Positions 49,108 through 58,315 of a stretch of DNA of 64,000 bases are shown here, one piece after another (positions within the stretch are counted from its first letter, which is position 1; each line of letters starts with the position of its first letter). The DNA comes from Litorimonas sp051251645 (lineage in GTDB: Bacteria; Pseudomonadota; Alphaproteobacteria; Caulobacterales; Maricaulaceae), in the NCBI GenBank assembly GCA_051251645.1, contig JBPOEY010000002.1, positions 558,001 through 622,000 on the forward strand, given 5' to 3'. A model generated the notes under the pieces. It was not told the DNA's origin, did no database searches, and saw only the letters and a list, made by a program, of their open reading frames with translations. Position numbers and translations under genes: made by a program.

Positions 49108-51435
49108 ATGACTTCCTTTGACCTTGGACGCGTCAGCGCCCTCGCTATCCTGATTGCGCTAGGTGCGTCGTCTATCGCTGCCGCGCAGGACCAACGTGTT
49201 TCTGCGATTGATTTGATAACAGATGAAGTTGTCGTCACGGCGACCAAGAAAACAAATGCTGAAAATGTGCAGGATGTGCCAATCGCTGTGACGGCGTTCA
49301 ATGGCGACACGCTCGAAGCGCTGAAGGTTCGCAGTCTCGAAAGTCTGTCTTTTTCTGCGCCAAACGTCAGCCTTGACGATATTGGCACCAATCGCGGCAC
49401 GGCCAACTTCTCGATCCGTGGATTGGGCATAAACAGCTCTATCCCGTCGATAGACCCGACAGTTGGCGTCTTTATTGATGGTGTTTACCTCGGTTTGAAC
49501 TCCGGCGTAGTCTTCGATTTGTTCGACTTGGATAGTGTCGAAATTTTACGGGGCCCACAGGGTATTTTGTTTGGTCGCAACACGACGGGCGGTGCTGTGC
49601 TTATCAACACAGGCAACCCAACGGATGAGTTTGAATATAAGGCGCGGGTCGCTGTCGAAGGTCCGGTGAATAGTGGTCGCGGCGGGATTAACAGCTTTGT
49701 CCAAGGTACGGTCTCTGGTCCGATTGTTGAAGGTCGATTGAACGGCAAGCTTGGCGGCTATTTTAACGGCGACAGCGGTTACTTTACCAATCTTGCAACT
49801 GGCAATGACCACGGCGAAGCTCAGACTTACATCGGTCGCGGCGCACTCGAGTTCTTCTTAAATGATGACATTACAATTCTGGCGAAGGGCGAATATTTCG
49901 AGTCCGAAGGCGATGGCCCATCCGGTCAAAACCGAGGTCTTTATGAGCGCGATAGTTTTGACTTCGCTATCGATAATGAAGGGTTCTACGGCAACACCAT
50001 CTACACGGGTTCAATCAAGCTTGATTGGAATGTCGGCTTTGGTGACGGTACGATCACCAATATCTTCGGTTATCGGGATTTCAAATCCGCGACAGATAGC
50101 GATATCGATGCGACCGCGCTGTTCTTGTTTCATTCGACGACAGAACTGGACCAAGATCAAATATCGAACGAGCTCCGCTATACAGGGACGTTTGACAAAG
50201 CAGTCGTAACGACAGGGTTGTTCTACTTTGATCAATCTGTGGCCTACACAGAAGTGCGCAATCTACCGCCTCTGTCCCCGCTGACATTCTACGGGGGTGG
50301 GTCACAAGACCACTCAGTCCTGGGTATCTTTGGTGCCGTTGATTACTCGCTGACAGACCAGTTCATCATCAATGCGGGTATCCGCTACTCGGAAGAAGAA
50401 AAAGATGCGGCCATTACCTATGTGCGCCCGCGTCCAGAATGTTCCGTTGTGGGTGGGACTTGCCCGACCAGCGGCACAAACCCGTTCATCCCAACAGAGA
50501 ATAACGGTTTCACCGATTTCAATAAGTGGAACAACTTCTCGCCGCGTTTGGGCTTCCAATATTTCACTGAGGACAGAAATAAACAGGTCTTTGGTAGCTG
50601 GTCGCGGGGCTATCGGTCCGGTGGCTATAACTTCCGGATTACGGCACCTGATGCCTTCGAAGCCATCTTCCCGATCGGCTCTGACCGTTCTTTTGATGAA
50701 GAGCAGGTCGACAGCTATGAGCTTGGCATAAAGATCGACAGCGAAGATCGTCGTGTCCAGTTCAATGCGTCCGTATTCCAAACGAACATTCAAGACATGC
50801 AGCGCGAATTGAACTTGTCTGATCCGACGGCCGGTGTGTTGCAGACGATCATCAACACGGCCGATGCGACGATCAAAGGTTTGGAGCTTGAAGGGCGTAT
50901 CCGCGCGAATGCGAATTTGCTGTTCACAGGGAACATTGGCCTCATTGACGCCAGTTATGATACGGTTTTGTTTGATATTTCGAGCGACGGCGTTGTTGAT
51001 TTTGCGGATTTAGCGCTGTCTTTGCCGCGTGTTCCGGAAATCACCTTTGGTGCTGGGATGATCCATGAAATGACTTTGGGTGACCTGGGCGACTTGACGA
51101 CCCGCGTTGATTTCCAACGCCGCGACGAATTTGCTTACACGGATAACAATTTCGGATTTGTCCAAGCCGCGGATATTCTCGATGCTAACCTGTCATGGCA
51201 AACGCCGATGGATGGAGTGACGCTGTCGTTCTATGGTCGCAACCTGTTGGATGAAGTCCAAGTTGGTGGCGACACGCAAATCCCATTTGGCGGGGCCGTC
51301 GCTCCCGCGGTTCCGGGCGCGACGAACCTATCGAATGGTGTGGATCGCCCGTTTGATAATAACCCAGCCGCGGGCACATTTAGTCCTCTGAAAAAAGGCC
51401 GTGTGATTGGGCTGGAATTGACTATACGCGGTTAA
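49108..51435 (+). CDS. TonB-dependent outer-membrane receptor
   Basis: A 775-residue receptor with a signal peptide (ALAILIALGASSIAAAQ), a TonB-box-like stretch (DEVVVTATKK, about residue 42) and an N-terminal plug (SIRGLGINSS, GVFIDGVYLGLNSG, VEILRGPQGILFGRNTTGGAV). The 22-strand barrel ends in RVIGLELTIRG. Such receptors import iron chelates, cobalamin, or sugars and other nutrients; the ligand is unknown. The ATG at 49108 has GGAG 7 bases before it; a longer in-frame reading from 49045 lacks a signal sequence. A strong terminator follows at 51467. Confidence 0.94.
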   Translation: MTSFDLGRVSALAILIALGASSIAAAQDQRVSAIDLITDEVVVTATKKTNAENVQDVPIAVTAFNGDTLEALKVRSLESLSFSAPNVSLDDIGTNRGTANFSIRGLGINSSIPSIDPTVGVFIDGVYLGLNSGVVFDLFDLDSVEILRGPQGILFGRNTTGGAVLINTGNPTDEFEYKARVAVEGPVNSGRGGINSFVQGTVSGPIVEGRLNGKLGGYFNGDSGYFTNLATGNDHGEAQTYIGRGALEFFLNDDITILAKGEYFESEGDGPSGQNRGLYERDSFDFAIDNEGFYGNTIYTGSIKLDWNVGFGDGTITNIFGYRDFKSATDSDIDATALFLFHSTTELDQDQISNELRYTGTFDKAVVTTGLFYFDQSVAYTEVRNLPPLSPLTFYGGGSQDHSVLGIFGAVDYSLTDQFIINAGIRYSEEEKDAAITYVRPRPECSVVGGTCPTSGTNPFIPTENNGFTDFNKWNNFSPRLGFQYFTEDRNKQVFGSWSRGYRSGGYNFRITAPDAFEAIFPIGSDRSFDEEQVDSYELGIKIDSEDRRVQFNASVFQTNIQDMQRELNLSDPTAGVLQTIINTADATIKGLELEGRIRANANLLFTGNIGLIDASYDTVLFDISSDGVVDFADLALSLPRVPEITFGAGMIHEMTLGDLGDLTTRVDFQRRDEFAYTDNNFGFVQAADILDANLSWQTPMDGVTLSFYGRNLLDEVQVGGDTQIPFGGAVAPAVPGATNLSNGVDRPFDNNPAAGTFSPLKKGRVIGLELTIRG

Positions 51436-51466
51436 TGCGGCGCGATCTGCTTTCAAGCCTGAATTT

Positions 51467-51494
51467 GACCCCGCTTCTGCGGGGTCTTTTTTTT
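51467..51494 (+). terminator. Rho-independent terminator after the TonB-dependent receptor
   Basis: GACCCCGC (51467-51474), loop TTCT, GCGGGGTC (51479-51486), then eight T residues (51487-51494). Confidence 0.95.
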
Positions 51495-51604
51495 GCAAGA
51501 CGCGCCTATCTGACAGAAACTTTATCTGACGCATTGAACAATTTACGGCATGAAACGTATGTAAATTAGAGATAGACCCATCTCACTGACTTTCAGGAGT
51601 TTTC

Positions 51605-52786
51605 ATGATCCGCGCTCTTCGTTTTGCCGCCTGCACCACCGTTTGTGCCTTGTTACCGGCCACCGTATTGGCCCAGACCTCTGTCACAGGCACAGCTGGA
51701 ACCACAATGACCATGCAAGAACTCGCAACCTTTGACGGGGCGTGGGCAATGACGTTTTTGCCGGATGGGCGCGCGCTCGTGAATGAGCAAGGCGGGACGA
51801 TGTGGTTGCTGAGTTCAAGCGGCGCCAAAATTGCTCGGATTGGCAATGTCCCGATGGTTAAAGAGCGCGGTCAAGGCGGCCTCGGTGATATTATCGTGGA
51901 TCCGGATTTCGCGACCAATGGGATCGTCTATCTGTCCTATGTCGAACGCGACGCAGAGGATGAAAAGCGCTCTGGCGCCGTGGTCGAGCGCGCCAAGCTA
52001 AGCCTGACGTCAAATGGCGGCGACTTGTCAGAACGTGACGTAATTTGGCAGCAATATCCGAAAGTTACGGGCAATGGCCATTATGGTCATCGTCTTGCGA
52101 TCTCACCCGAGGGTCACCTCTTTATCACCTCAGGCGATCGGCAAAAATTCACGCCGTCACAAAACATGGACATGAATTTGGGTAAAGTCCTCCGGATCAA
52201 TACGGACGGCTCTGTTCCCGAAGACAATCCGTTTTACGCTCAAGGCGGTGTTACGAAAGAGATTTGGTCACTCGGCCACCGCAATCCGCTCGGCATTGAT
52301 TTTGACGCGGATGGCGGGCTTTGGGTGCATGAAATGGGTCCCAAGCATGGTGACGAGCTGAATCGTATTATCCGCTCTGAAAATTACGGCTATCCCGTCG
52401 TGTCCAATGGGGACCATTATTCAGGCAAAGAAATCCCGGATCATGCGTCAAACCCCGTCTTCGAAGACCCGGCCACCTACTGGGTGCCCGCGATCAGCCC
52501 CGCGGGATTTGTGATCTATGATGGCGACCTCATAGCCGACTTCAAAGGCGACGGTTTTATTGGTGGCTTGTCGAGCCAAGCGCTGGTTCGGGTCGTTTTT
52601 AGTGAAGATAAGATCGACGCTGTCAGCGACTCGCCGTCTAAAACTGATATGCGTCGTACCATCGCGACGGAAGCCGAACGGTTTGAGTGGGGCAAGCGCA
52701 TCCGCGAGGTTGAGCAAGGCCCGGACGGCGCGCTTTATGTGCTGGAAGATAATGAAGGCCGCTTGTTGAAACTCACGCCGGGCTAA
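51605..52786 (+). CDS. Soluble PQQ-dependent sugar dehydrogenase family protein
   Basis: A 393-residue periplasmic six-bladed propeller with a signal peptide (ACTTVCALLPATVLAQT, cut near residue 24). Family motifs are GGLGDIIVDPDFATNGIVYLSY, NGHYGHRLAISPEGHLFITSGDR, SLGHRNPLGIDFD and GDELNRI. These are typical of the Asd/YliI aldose dehydrogenases, which bind PQQ and Ca2+ and oxidise sugars. No PQQ biosynthesis genes are in the window, so cofactor supply is unseen. It ends 5 bases before the convergent thpR. Confidence 0.9.
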   Translation: MIRALRFAACTTVCALLPATVLAQTSVTGTAGTTMTMQELATFDGAWAMTFLPDGRALVNEQGGTMWLLSSSGAKIARIGNVPMVKERGQGGLGDIIVDPDFATNGIVYLSYVERDAEDEKRSGAVVERAKLSLTSNGGDLSERDVIWQQYPKVTGNGHYGHRLAISPEGHLFITSGDRQKFTPSQNMDMNLGKVLRINTDGSVPEDNPFYAQGGVTKEIWSLGHRNPLGIDFDADGGLWVHEMGPKHGDELNRIIRSENYGYPVVSNGDHYSGKEIPDHASNPVFEDPATYWVPAISPAGFVIYDGDLIADFKGDGFIGGLSSQALVRVVFSEDKIDAVSDSPSKTDMRRTIATEAERFEWGKRIREVEQGPDGALYVLEDNEGRLLKLTPG

Positions 52787-52791
52787 AGAGA

Positions 52792-53331
52792 TCACCCGAT
52801 CAGCGGGTAAGTCGCTTCTAACTCATAGCGGTTTGGCCCACGGGTCTGCCGCCAGCTCGAATAAAGCCCAAATTGATCGACCAGAAACGGTCCGATGTCT
52901 GTGCGGGCGTGCCGCTGCTCATATTTTGCGAGTTTTTCCAGATCCGGAAATGGCTTGAGATAGGCGAGGGTGAGGTGTGGAACGAAACCGCGCGCTTCCA
53001 TCGGGATTTTCAAATCCCGCGCGACGCGGCGGCAATGGGTGTGCAGCGTCGTTAAACCGGGGTTATTGTCCAGTCTGAGATGGATTTGATGCGGCTCCGC
53101 CCGACCAAAATGGCCCATGCCCCGCAGATGGAGCTCCAAGGACGGTAGCGGACGCCGTGCCAATTCTTCGTCTAATTCCTCGGCGAGCGCATCATGCACC
53201 TCGCCGAAATAGCCGACCGTAATATGCAGCTTTTCAGGCTTGCTCCACCGCGCCCCGGGAACCCCTTTTTGCAGTCGCGTGACGGCTTTGATGACGCCTG
53301 AAGGCGGACGGATGGCAGCAAATAAGATCAT
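52792..53331 (-). CDS. thpR: RNA 2',3'-cyclic phosphodiesterase ThpR
   Basis: A 179-residue member of the 2H phosphoesterase superfamily. Both H-x-T-x boxes are present: KLHITVGYFGE (about residue 38) and VPHLTLAYLK (about 126). ThpR opens 2',3'-cyclic phosphates to 2'-phosphates and is linked to tRNA ligation chemistry. The ATG at 53331 matches the family start; the in-frame codon at 53430 would run into the upstream aldo/keto reductase. Confidence 0.92.
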   Translation of the reverse strand: MILFAAIRPPSGVIKAVTRLQKGVPGARWSKPEKLHITVGYFGEVHDALAEELDEELARRPLPSLELHLRGMGHFGRAEPHQIHLRLDNNPGLTTLHTHCRRVARDLKIPMEARGFVPHLTLAYLKPFPDLEKLAKYEQRHARTDIGPFLVDQFGLYSSWRQTRGPNRYELEATYPLIG

Positions 53332-53360
53332 AGAGTTGAGGCGGCGGATGATGATCCGCT

Positions 53361-54410
53361 TTAACGTCCTAAAGGACAGCGATAGGTTTCGTGTAAGCGT
53401 GCGGCTTCCTGTTCCATTTCGTCCGTCCAATCAACATTATGGGCATCAATATTTTCGCGCAACTGCGCCATGGACGTCGCGCCAATTATGTTTGCCGTTA
53501 CGAATTCCCGGCTTTCGACAAATTTTAGGGCGAACTGTGTTGGCGTAAGACCAAGCTCCCGCGCAGTTTTATTGGCGTCCATCCAGCTATCGCTCGACTT
53601 TTTGTAATTTTCCATGAACCCGGTGAAAAGCGCCCCGCGAGAGCCTTCTGGGACGTCGCCGTCATCATATTTTCCGGTCAGCACCCCCATTCCGAGCGGG
53701 CTATAGGCGAGAAGCCCCACTTTTTCCCGCATCGCAATTTCCGACCGATCATAATCAAAGCGTCGCGCGATCAGAGAGTAAACGCATTGGTTGGATTGCA
53801 TACGCGGTAGCCCATTGGCTTCCGCGACGTGCAGGAATTTCATCGTCCCCCACGCGCTTTCGTTGGATAGGCCGATGTGGCGGATATTCCCTTTTTCGAC
53901 ATGGCGCTGGAGCGACTGCAAAATATCGAGCAGCGGCACCATCTCGTCTGCGTCATAGTCTTCATAGGAATGAAACCCAAAACCGGGGATATCGCGGTCA
54001 GGCCAGTGCAGCTGATAGAGATCAATGTAATCAGTCTGTAGCCGCTTGAGGGAATTCTCGACCGCCATGTCGATTTGCTCGGCCGTGTGGCGCGTCTGGT
54101 CGACTTTATCATCCCGTGTCCAGACCATGCCCGACCGACCCGCGACTTTGGTCGCAACAATAAGGTCATCACGCTTGCCGCGCGCCTTTAGCCACGAACC
54201 GATATAGCTTTCTGTGCGACCTTGCGTCTCGCGTTTGGTCGGTACCGGATACATTTCCGCGGTATCAATGAAATTTATCCCGCGCTCATCAATGGCGTAG
54301 GAGAGCTGCTCATGCGCTTGCTCTTCCGTGTTCTGCTGTCCCCATGTCATTGTGCCGAGGCAGACCGAAGTCACATCAATATCCGTCGTGCCGAGTTTAC
54401 GCATGTCCAT
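53361..54410 (-). CDS. Aldo/keto reductase (Tas-like)
   Basis: A 349-residue NADP-dependent reductase with a TIM barrel. The catalytic residues are the Asp/Tyr in FIDTAEMYPVPT, the Lys in LIVATKVAG and the His in YQLHWPDRD; a VGLLAYSPLGMGVLTGKY motif and the C-terminal IGATSMAQLRENI NADP-binding stretch are typical. It is similar to Tas and other broad-range aldo/keto reductases; the natural substrate is unknown. I use the ATG at 54410 (AGGA 9 bases upstream). Confidence 0.92.
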   Translation of the reverse strand: MDMRKLGTTDIDVTSVCLGTMTWGQQNTEEQAHEQLSYAIDERGINFIDTAEMYPVPTKRETQGRTESYIGSWLKARGKRDDLIVATKVAGRSGMVWTRDDKVDQTRHTAEQIDMAVENSLKRLQTDYIDLYQLHWPDRDIPGFGFHSYEDYDADEMVPLLDILQSLQRHVEKGNIRHIGLSNESAWGTMKFLHVAEANGLPRMQSNQCVYSLIARRFDYDRSEIAMREKVGLLAYSPLGMGVLTGKYDDGDVPEGSRGALFTGFMENYKKSSDSWMDANKTARELGLTPTQFALKFVESREFVTANIIGATSMAQLRENIDAHNVDWTDEMEQEAARLHETYRCPLGR

Positions 54411-54715
54411 GAGGCGAAGTCCTGTAAGGAAGAGAGGGGAAATCAAGCGTGTAATAACGCGCCGTTACGAGACTGCCTAGCGCCCAAGCGAACAAAATCA
54501 ACGTCGGGTAACCGTAGCTCCACTGTCAATGGCGGCAAGACCGTAAGGCGACTATGTTATGGGGAACGCGGCATGCTGCAGGTTCAGGGGGTATAGGAAA
54601 ATTCTCATACGCTAACTCGCTTGTCATTAGCAATTTGTGTCATTTATGCCTATATTGGTTGCAAATGCTTCCTTCGCGTGTGCGATGTCGAAGCCGCTAC
54701 ATAACGGAGTTCATA
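54411..54715. other. 305-base spacer before the Bax-inhibitor gene
   Basis: No gene is seen. It must hold the divergent promoters of the aldo/keto reductase and the YccA-like gene. The part at 54615-54665 is AT-rich (TTGTCATTAGCAATTTGTG), a likely promoter area, but no box is clear. Confidence 0.4.
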
Positions 54716-55447
54716 ATGAACGATTACAATAATGGCGTCATCGGCGGCAATGCCGACACCGACGTTGGTCTAAAAACATTTATGCTTGGCACTTACCGAT
54801 GGATGGCGTTGGCCATGCTCGTGACGGCGGGTGTTGCCTTCATGGTCGGCCAAGCAATTCTGGCTAATCCCGCCTTGCTGGGTCTGGTCTATAACCCTGT
54901 GACCATGATCGCGTCCTTCCTCATCATCGTGTTCGGATTTGGCGCGGTTGGTAAAAAGCTTCCCTCCATGTCGATGGGGGGCGTGCTGACCTTCTTGTTC
55001 AGCTTTGCCGCCTTTATGGGTGTGCTGATGTCCGCTTATGCATCGATGTATGATCCAATGATCGTTGCGCGTATCTTCTTCATGACCGTCGCAATGTTCG
55101 CGGGTTTGAGCTTGTTTGGGTATACAACCGGTTTTAATCTAAATTCGGTCATCAAATATGCGGCCGCCGCTTTCTTCGCTTATATCGCGATTGGTTTTGT
55201 CGGCATGTTTGTTCCCGCGCTCAGCGTTTTCGGTGGCGGAACATTCGGTATGATCATCAACTTCGTGGCTTTGGCTGCGATTGCCGTGATCACCGCATGG
55301 GAAACACAAACGCTCAAGCGGATCTATTACTCCATCGGCAATGATCAGGCGATGCTGGCAAAATACAGCGCCTTTGGTGCTGCGTCGCTCCTCCTCGCGT
55401 TCATCAATATGTTCACGATCCTGATGAACCTGTTTGGCCGCGACTAA
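54716..55447 (+). CDS. Bax inhibitor-1/YccA family membrane protein
   Basis: A 243-residue inner-membrane protein with about seven hydrophobic segments, starting LGTYRWMALAMLVTAGVAFMVG and ending with the family's conserved ITAWETQTLKRIYYSIGND block. BI-1-like proteins of bacteria may be pH-sensitive calcium leaks or modulators of FtsH; the role here is not known. GGAG is 7 bases before the ATG at 54716. A bidirectional terminator follows at 55550. Confidence 0.93.
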   Translation: MNDYNNGVIGGNADTDVGLKTFMLGTYRWMALAMLVTAGVAFMVGQAILANPALLGLVYNPVTMIASFLIIVFGFGAVGKKLPSMSMGGVLTFLFSFAAFMGVLMSAYASMYDPMIVARIFFMTVAMFAGLSLFGYTTGFNLNSVIKYAAAAFFAYIAIGFVGMFVPALSVFGGGTFGMIINFVALAAIAVITAWETQTLKRIYYSIGNDQAMLAKYSAFGAASLLLAFINMFTILMNLFGRD

Positions 55448-55549
55448 GCGTTTCAAGGGCTTTGCCCTCGAAATATTCGATTGATAATAGAATATAGCGT
55501 GTCGCCGCGAGTTCAAACGTGCGGGACTCGATCTAGACTAGATACTGAA

Positions 55550-55578
55550 AAGCCCCGCCAAGAGCGGGGCTTTTTTAT
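55550..55578. terminator. Bidirectional terminator after the Bax-inhibitor gene
   Basis: AAGCCCCGC (55550-55558), loop CAAGA, GCGGGGCTT (55564-55572), then T residues. It separates convergent genes (the next one ends at 55602). Confidence 0.88.
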
Positions 55579-55601
55579 TTGGCGTGCGTAAAGGGGAGTG
55601 T

Positions 55602-56579
55602 TTAGCCCCGCATCCCTCGCAGCCTTTGATCAATGATCGCTTCGGCGTCGCCCATGATTTGATCAATCAGCTCGGCCACGCTTGGAATATCGTTAATCAG
55701 ACCCTGCACCTGTCCCGCGGACCAGATGCCGCCGTCGGTATCGCCGTCGCGCATTGCGGCCAAGCCGCGCTTGCCAGAGACGAGATGCTGCACGTCTTCG
55801 AATTTGGCGCCGCCTTCCTTCTCAATCGCAACAACTTCTTGGGACACAGCATTGCGCATGACGCGGGCCGTATTGTGCAGGGTACGGAAGATGAGATCGG
55901 TTTGACGTTCGTCATTCGCGACCATTTGTTGCTTAAAGCTTTCCGGGATCGGCGCTTCCTTCGTGACGCAAAAGCGTGTGCCCATATTAATGCCGTCCGC
56001 GCCGAGCGCGAGCGCCGCGACAAGACCGCGCCCGTCGGCGATGCCGCCAGAGGCGAGCATTGGAATTTTGACTTTATTCGCCGCGGCCGGGATCAGGATC
56101 ATGCCGGGAATATCGTCTTCACCCGGATGGCCCGCACATTCAAACCCATCGATAGAAATCGCGTCAACGCCCATGCGTTCGGCTGACAGCGCGTGTCGCA
56201 CGGCGGTGCATTTATGGATCACTTTGATCCCGTGTTCTTTGAAATGATCGACATGTTCTTGCGGTTTATAACCGGCCGTCTCAACGATCTTAATGCCCCC
56301 TTCGATGATCGCTTGGCGATATTCCGCATAGGGCGGCGGGGTGATGGTCGGCAGGATAGTGATGTTCACGCCAAACGGTTTGTCGGTCATTTCGCGTGTG
56401 CGAGCAATTTCCTTAGCAAGCGCTTCTGGCGTCGGTTGGGTGAGCGCGGTGAGAAAACCAAGACAGCCGGCTTCGGCCACGGGCGCGACCATTTCGGCAT
56501 AACCGACCCATTGCATCCCCCCTTGAACGATAGGTTTTTCGATCCCGAATTCTTCGGTGAACCGTGTTTTAATGGCCAT
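55602..56579 (-). CDS. Nitronate monooxygenase / NAD(P)H-dependent flavin oxidoreductase
   Basis: A 325-residue FMN TIM barrel. Motifs include KPIVQGGMQWVGYAEMV near the start, GVDAISIDGFECAGHPGED (FMN phosphate-binding His region), MLASGGIADGRGLVAALALGADGINMGTRF and IQHLVSG-like turns. It belongs to the 2-nitropropane dioxygenase family, which oxidises alkyl nitronates or reduces quinones. It is divergent from the type III polyketide synthase, with 68 bases between the two starts. Confidence 0.9.
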   Translation of the reverse strand: MAIKTRFTEEFGIEKPIVQGGMQWVGYAEMVAPVAEAGCLGFLTALTQPTPEALAKEIARTREMTDKPFGVNITILPTITPPPYAEYRQAIIEGGIKIVETAGYKPQEHVDHFKEHGIKVIHKCTAVRHALSAERMGVDAISIDGFECAGHPGEDDIPGMILIPAAANKVKIPMLASGGIADGRGLVAALALGADGINMGTRFCVTKEAPIPESFKQQMVANDERQTDLIFRTLHNTARVMRNAVSQEVVAIEKEGGAKFEDVQHLVSGKRGLAAMRDGDTDGGIWSAGQVQGLINDIPSVAELIDQIMGDAEAIIDQRLRGMRG

Positions 56580-56647
56580 TGTGTGTCTTCCTCAACTGCT
56601 AACAAGCGTCATTGTGAGATCGAAACCCTATCCGTCAACGTCCATTC

Positions 56648-57718
56648 ATGCGTATCAAGGCGATGATGAGCGTTTATCTCCATGGGCTATCAACTTGCGT
56701 GCCGCCCCACGCCCTGCCCCAAGATGAGGTTCGCGATCGCGCCCATGAAATTTTGGGCCCACGGTTCAAGGGTTTCGATCGGTTAGCGCCCGTGTTTGAC
56801 ACGTCTGGCGTGCGGATGCGTTATTCCGTGGCTCCGTTTGATTGGTTTGAAAACGCGGGCGGTTGGACGGATCGCAATGGCCGTTACATGGCGGGCGCAA
56901 CGGACCTCTATATCGAAGCAGCCAAAAAAGCGCTGACAGAAGCCGGATGGGACGCGAGCGATGTTGATATCCTTGTTACCGTATCATCGACAGGAGTCGC
57001 CACACCGACCCTCGAAGCGCAAGCCAAAGGTCGGATGGGCTTTCGCGATGATTGCCTGCGTGTGCCGCTCTTCGGTCTCGGTTGCGCGGGCGGTGTGTCT
57101 GGACTGAATGTGTCGCGGGAACTCGCCGCTGCTAATCCTAACGCCAAAGTCCTGCTCGTCGTGGTTGAGACGTGCACATTATCGTTCCGTAAAGCACGCC
57201 CCAAAAAAGCTGACATTATCGCGACGATCTTGTTTGGCGATGGGGCGGCAGCGGTCGCCTTGTCGGGCGAAACCAGCGCTATTCGGATTGGCCGCGGCGC
57301 GTCCAAGACCTGGGATGGCACACTCCCCATTATGGGCTGGGAGGTCGATGAAGACGGGCTCGCCGTTGTCTTTGACCGCTCGATCCCAGATTTCGTGACG
57401 TCAGAGATGCGCGCCGCGACCGATATAGCGCTAGAGGCCATGGGCCTGACACGCGAGTGCATAGGTCGGCTCGTCAGCCATCCGGGCGGGGCCAAGGTTG
57501 TCGAGGCGTTGGAAGCCTCATTAGAGCTCGGTGAGGGAACGCTGGACGTGGAACGGGATATTTTGCGTGACTTTGGCAATATGAGCGCGCCAACGGTCCT
57601 GTTCGTGCTCAAAAGAATTCTGGATCGCGGTGATACGAAAGGCTCCGGACAACCGCTGCTGGCCAGCGCGCTTGGCCCCGGCTTTTCTGCTGCTTTCACC
57701 CCAATTTATGTAGACTGA
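56648..57718 (+). CDS. Type III polyketide synthase (chalcone/stilbene synthase family)
   Basis: A 356-residue ketosynthase homodimer-type enzyme. The catalytic triad is present: Cys in PLFGLGCAGGVSGLN (about residue 145), His in RLVSHPGGAKVVEAL (about 278) and Asn in FGNMSAPTVLFVL (about 312). The typical sequence order and length match bacterial alkylresorcinol/alkylpyrone synthases (BpsA/SrsA type), which condense acyl-CoA with malonyl-CoA units. It has three nearby ATGs (56648, 56663 and 56666); AAGG lies 5 bases before the last. It is 3 bases upstream of an ICMT methyltransferase, as in known two-gene operons. Confidence 0.92.
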   Translation: MRIKAMMSVYLHGLSTCVPPHALPQDEVRDRAHEILGPRFKGFDRLAPVFDTSGVRMRYSVAPFDWFENAGGWTDRNGRYMAGATDLYIEAAKKALTEAGWDASDVDILVTVSSTGVATPTLEAQAKGRMGFRDDCLRVPLFGLGCAGGVSGLNVSRELAAANPNAKVLLVVVETCTLSFRKARPKKADIIATILFGDGAAAVALSGETSAIRIGRGASKTWDGTLPIMGWEVDEDGLAVVFDRSIPDFVTSEMRAATDIALEAMGLTRECIGRLVSHPGGAKVVEALEASLELGEGTLDVERDILRDFGNMSAPTVLFVLKRILDRGDTKGSGQPLLASALGPGFSAAFTPIYVD

Positions 57719-57721
57719 CCC

Positions 57722-58231
57722 ATGGATATTTTGCTGTCGATAAATTTCTGGGCATGCCTATTTTTGGCTTATGTCATCATAGAGCGACTGATCGAATTAC
57801 CGATCGCAACGCGCAATACAAAGCGGCTGAAAGCGCAAGGGGGCGTAGAACATTCCCCCGGCCATTATCCGTTGATCGTGGCCGTTCATACGGGTTGGAT
57901 CTTAGCGATGGTGTGGTTGGGTCACGATACCTATCCTGTCGTGTTCTGGTTTGGGGTCTATGTGGTCCTGCAAATTCTAAGGGTCTATATTCTCGGCACG
58001 CTCGGCAAACGTTGGACCACGCGGATCATCGTGTTGCCGGGTGAGACGAAAGTGACCAAAGGCCCGTTTTCCGTCGTGCCCCATCCCAACTATCTGCTCG
58101 TGATCGCTGAAATTATGGTCGCGCCGCTGGTTTTGGGCCTGTGGGAAGTCGCGGCTATTTTCGGTGCGCTTAATGCCGCCGTCCTTGTCATCCGGATCAG
58201 TGCCGAAGAGCGGGCGTGGGCAAGTCGGTAA
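57722..58231 (+). CDS. Isoprenylcysteine carboxyl methyltransferase (ICMT) family protein
   Basis: A 169-residue membrane methyltransferase with about four hydrophobic segments and the family's C-terminal signature TKGPFSVVPHPNYLLVIAEI followed by RISAEERAW. Bacterial ICMT proteins next to type III PKS genes (SrsB, BpsB) O-methylate alkylresorcinols or alkylpyrones. The three-base gap to the polyketide synthase indicates one transcript with coupled function. The substrate is inferred from context. Confidence 0.9.
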   Translation: MDILLSINFWACLFLAYVIIERLIELPIATRNTKRLKAQGGVEHSPGHYPLIVAVHTGWILAMVWLGHDTYPVVFWFGVYVVLQILRVYILGTLGKRWTTRIIVLPGETKVTKGPFSVVPHPNYLLVIAEIMVAPLVLGLWEVAAIFGALNAAVLVIRISAEERAWASR

Positions 58232-58315
58232 GGGTGACTGAACAAGGCCGACGCTGGACAGGGGGCGCTGATTATGGTTGCGTGAGGCGTTCATCCCCCT
58301 TGCGGAGTGCCGATC

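Noticed and set aside
56908..57699. A 263-codon open frame antisense to the polyketide synthase
   Set aside because: It is Ser/Pro/Arg-rich with no motif, as expected for an antisense shadow of a GC-rich gene whose sense product is clearly identified.
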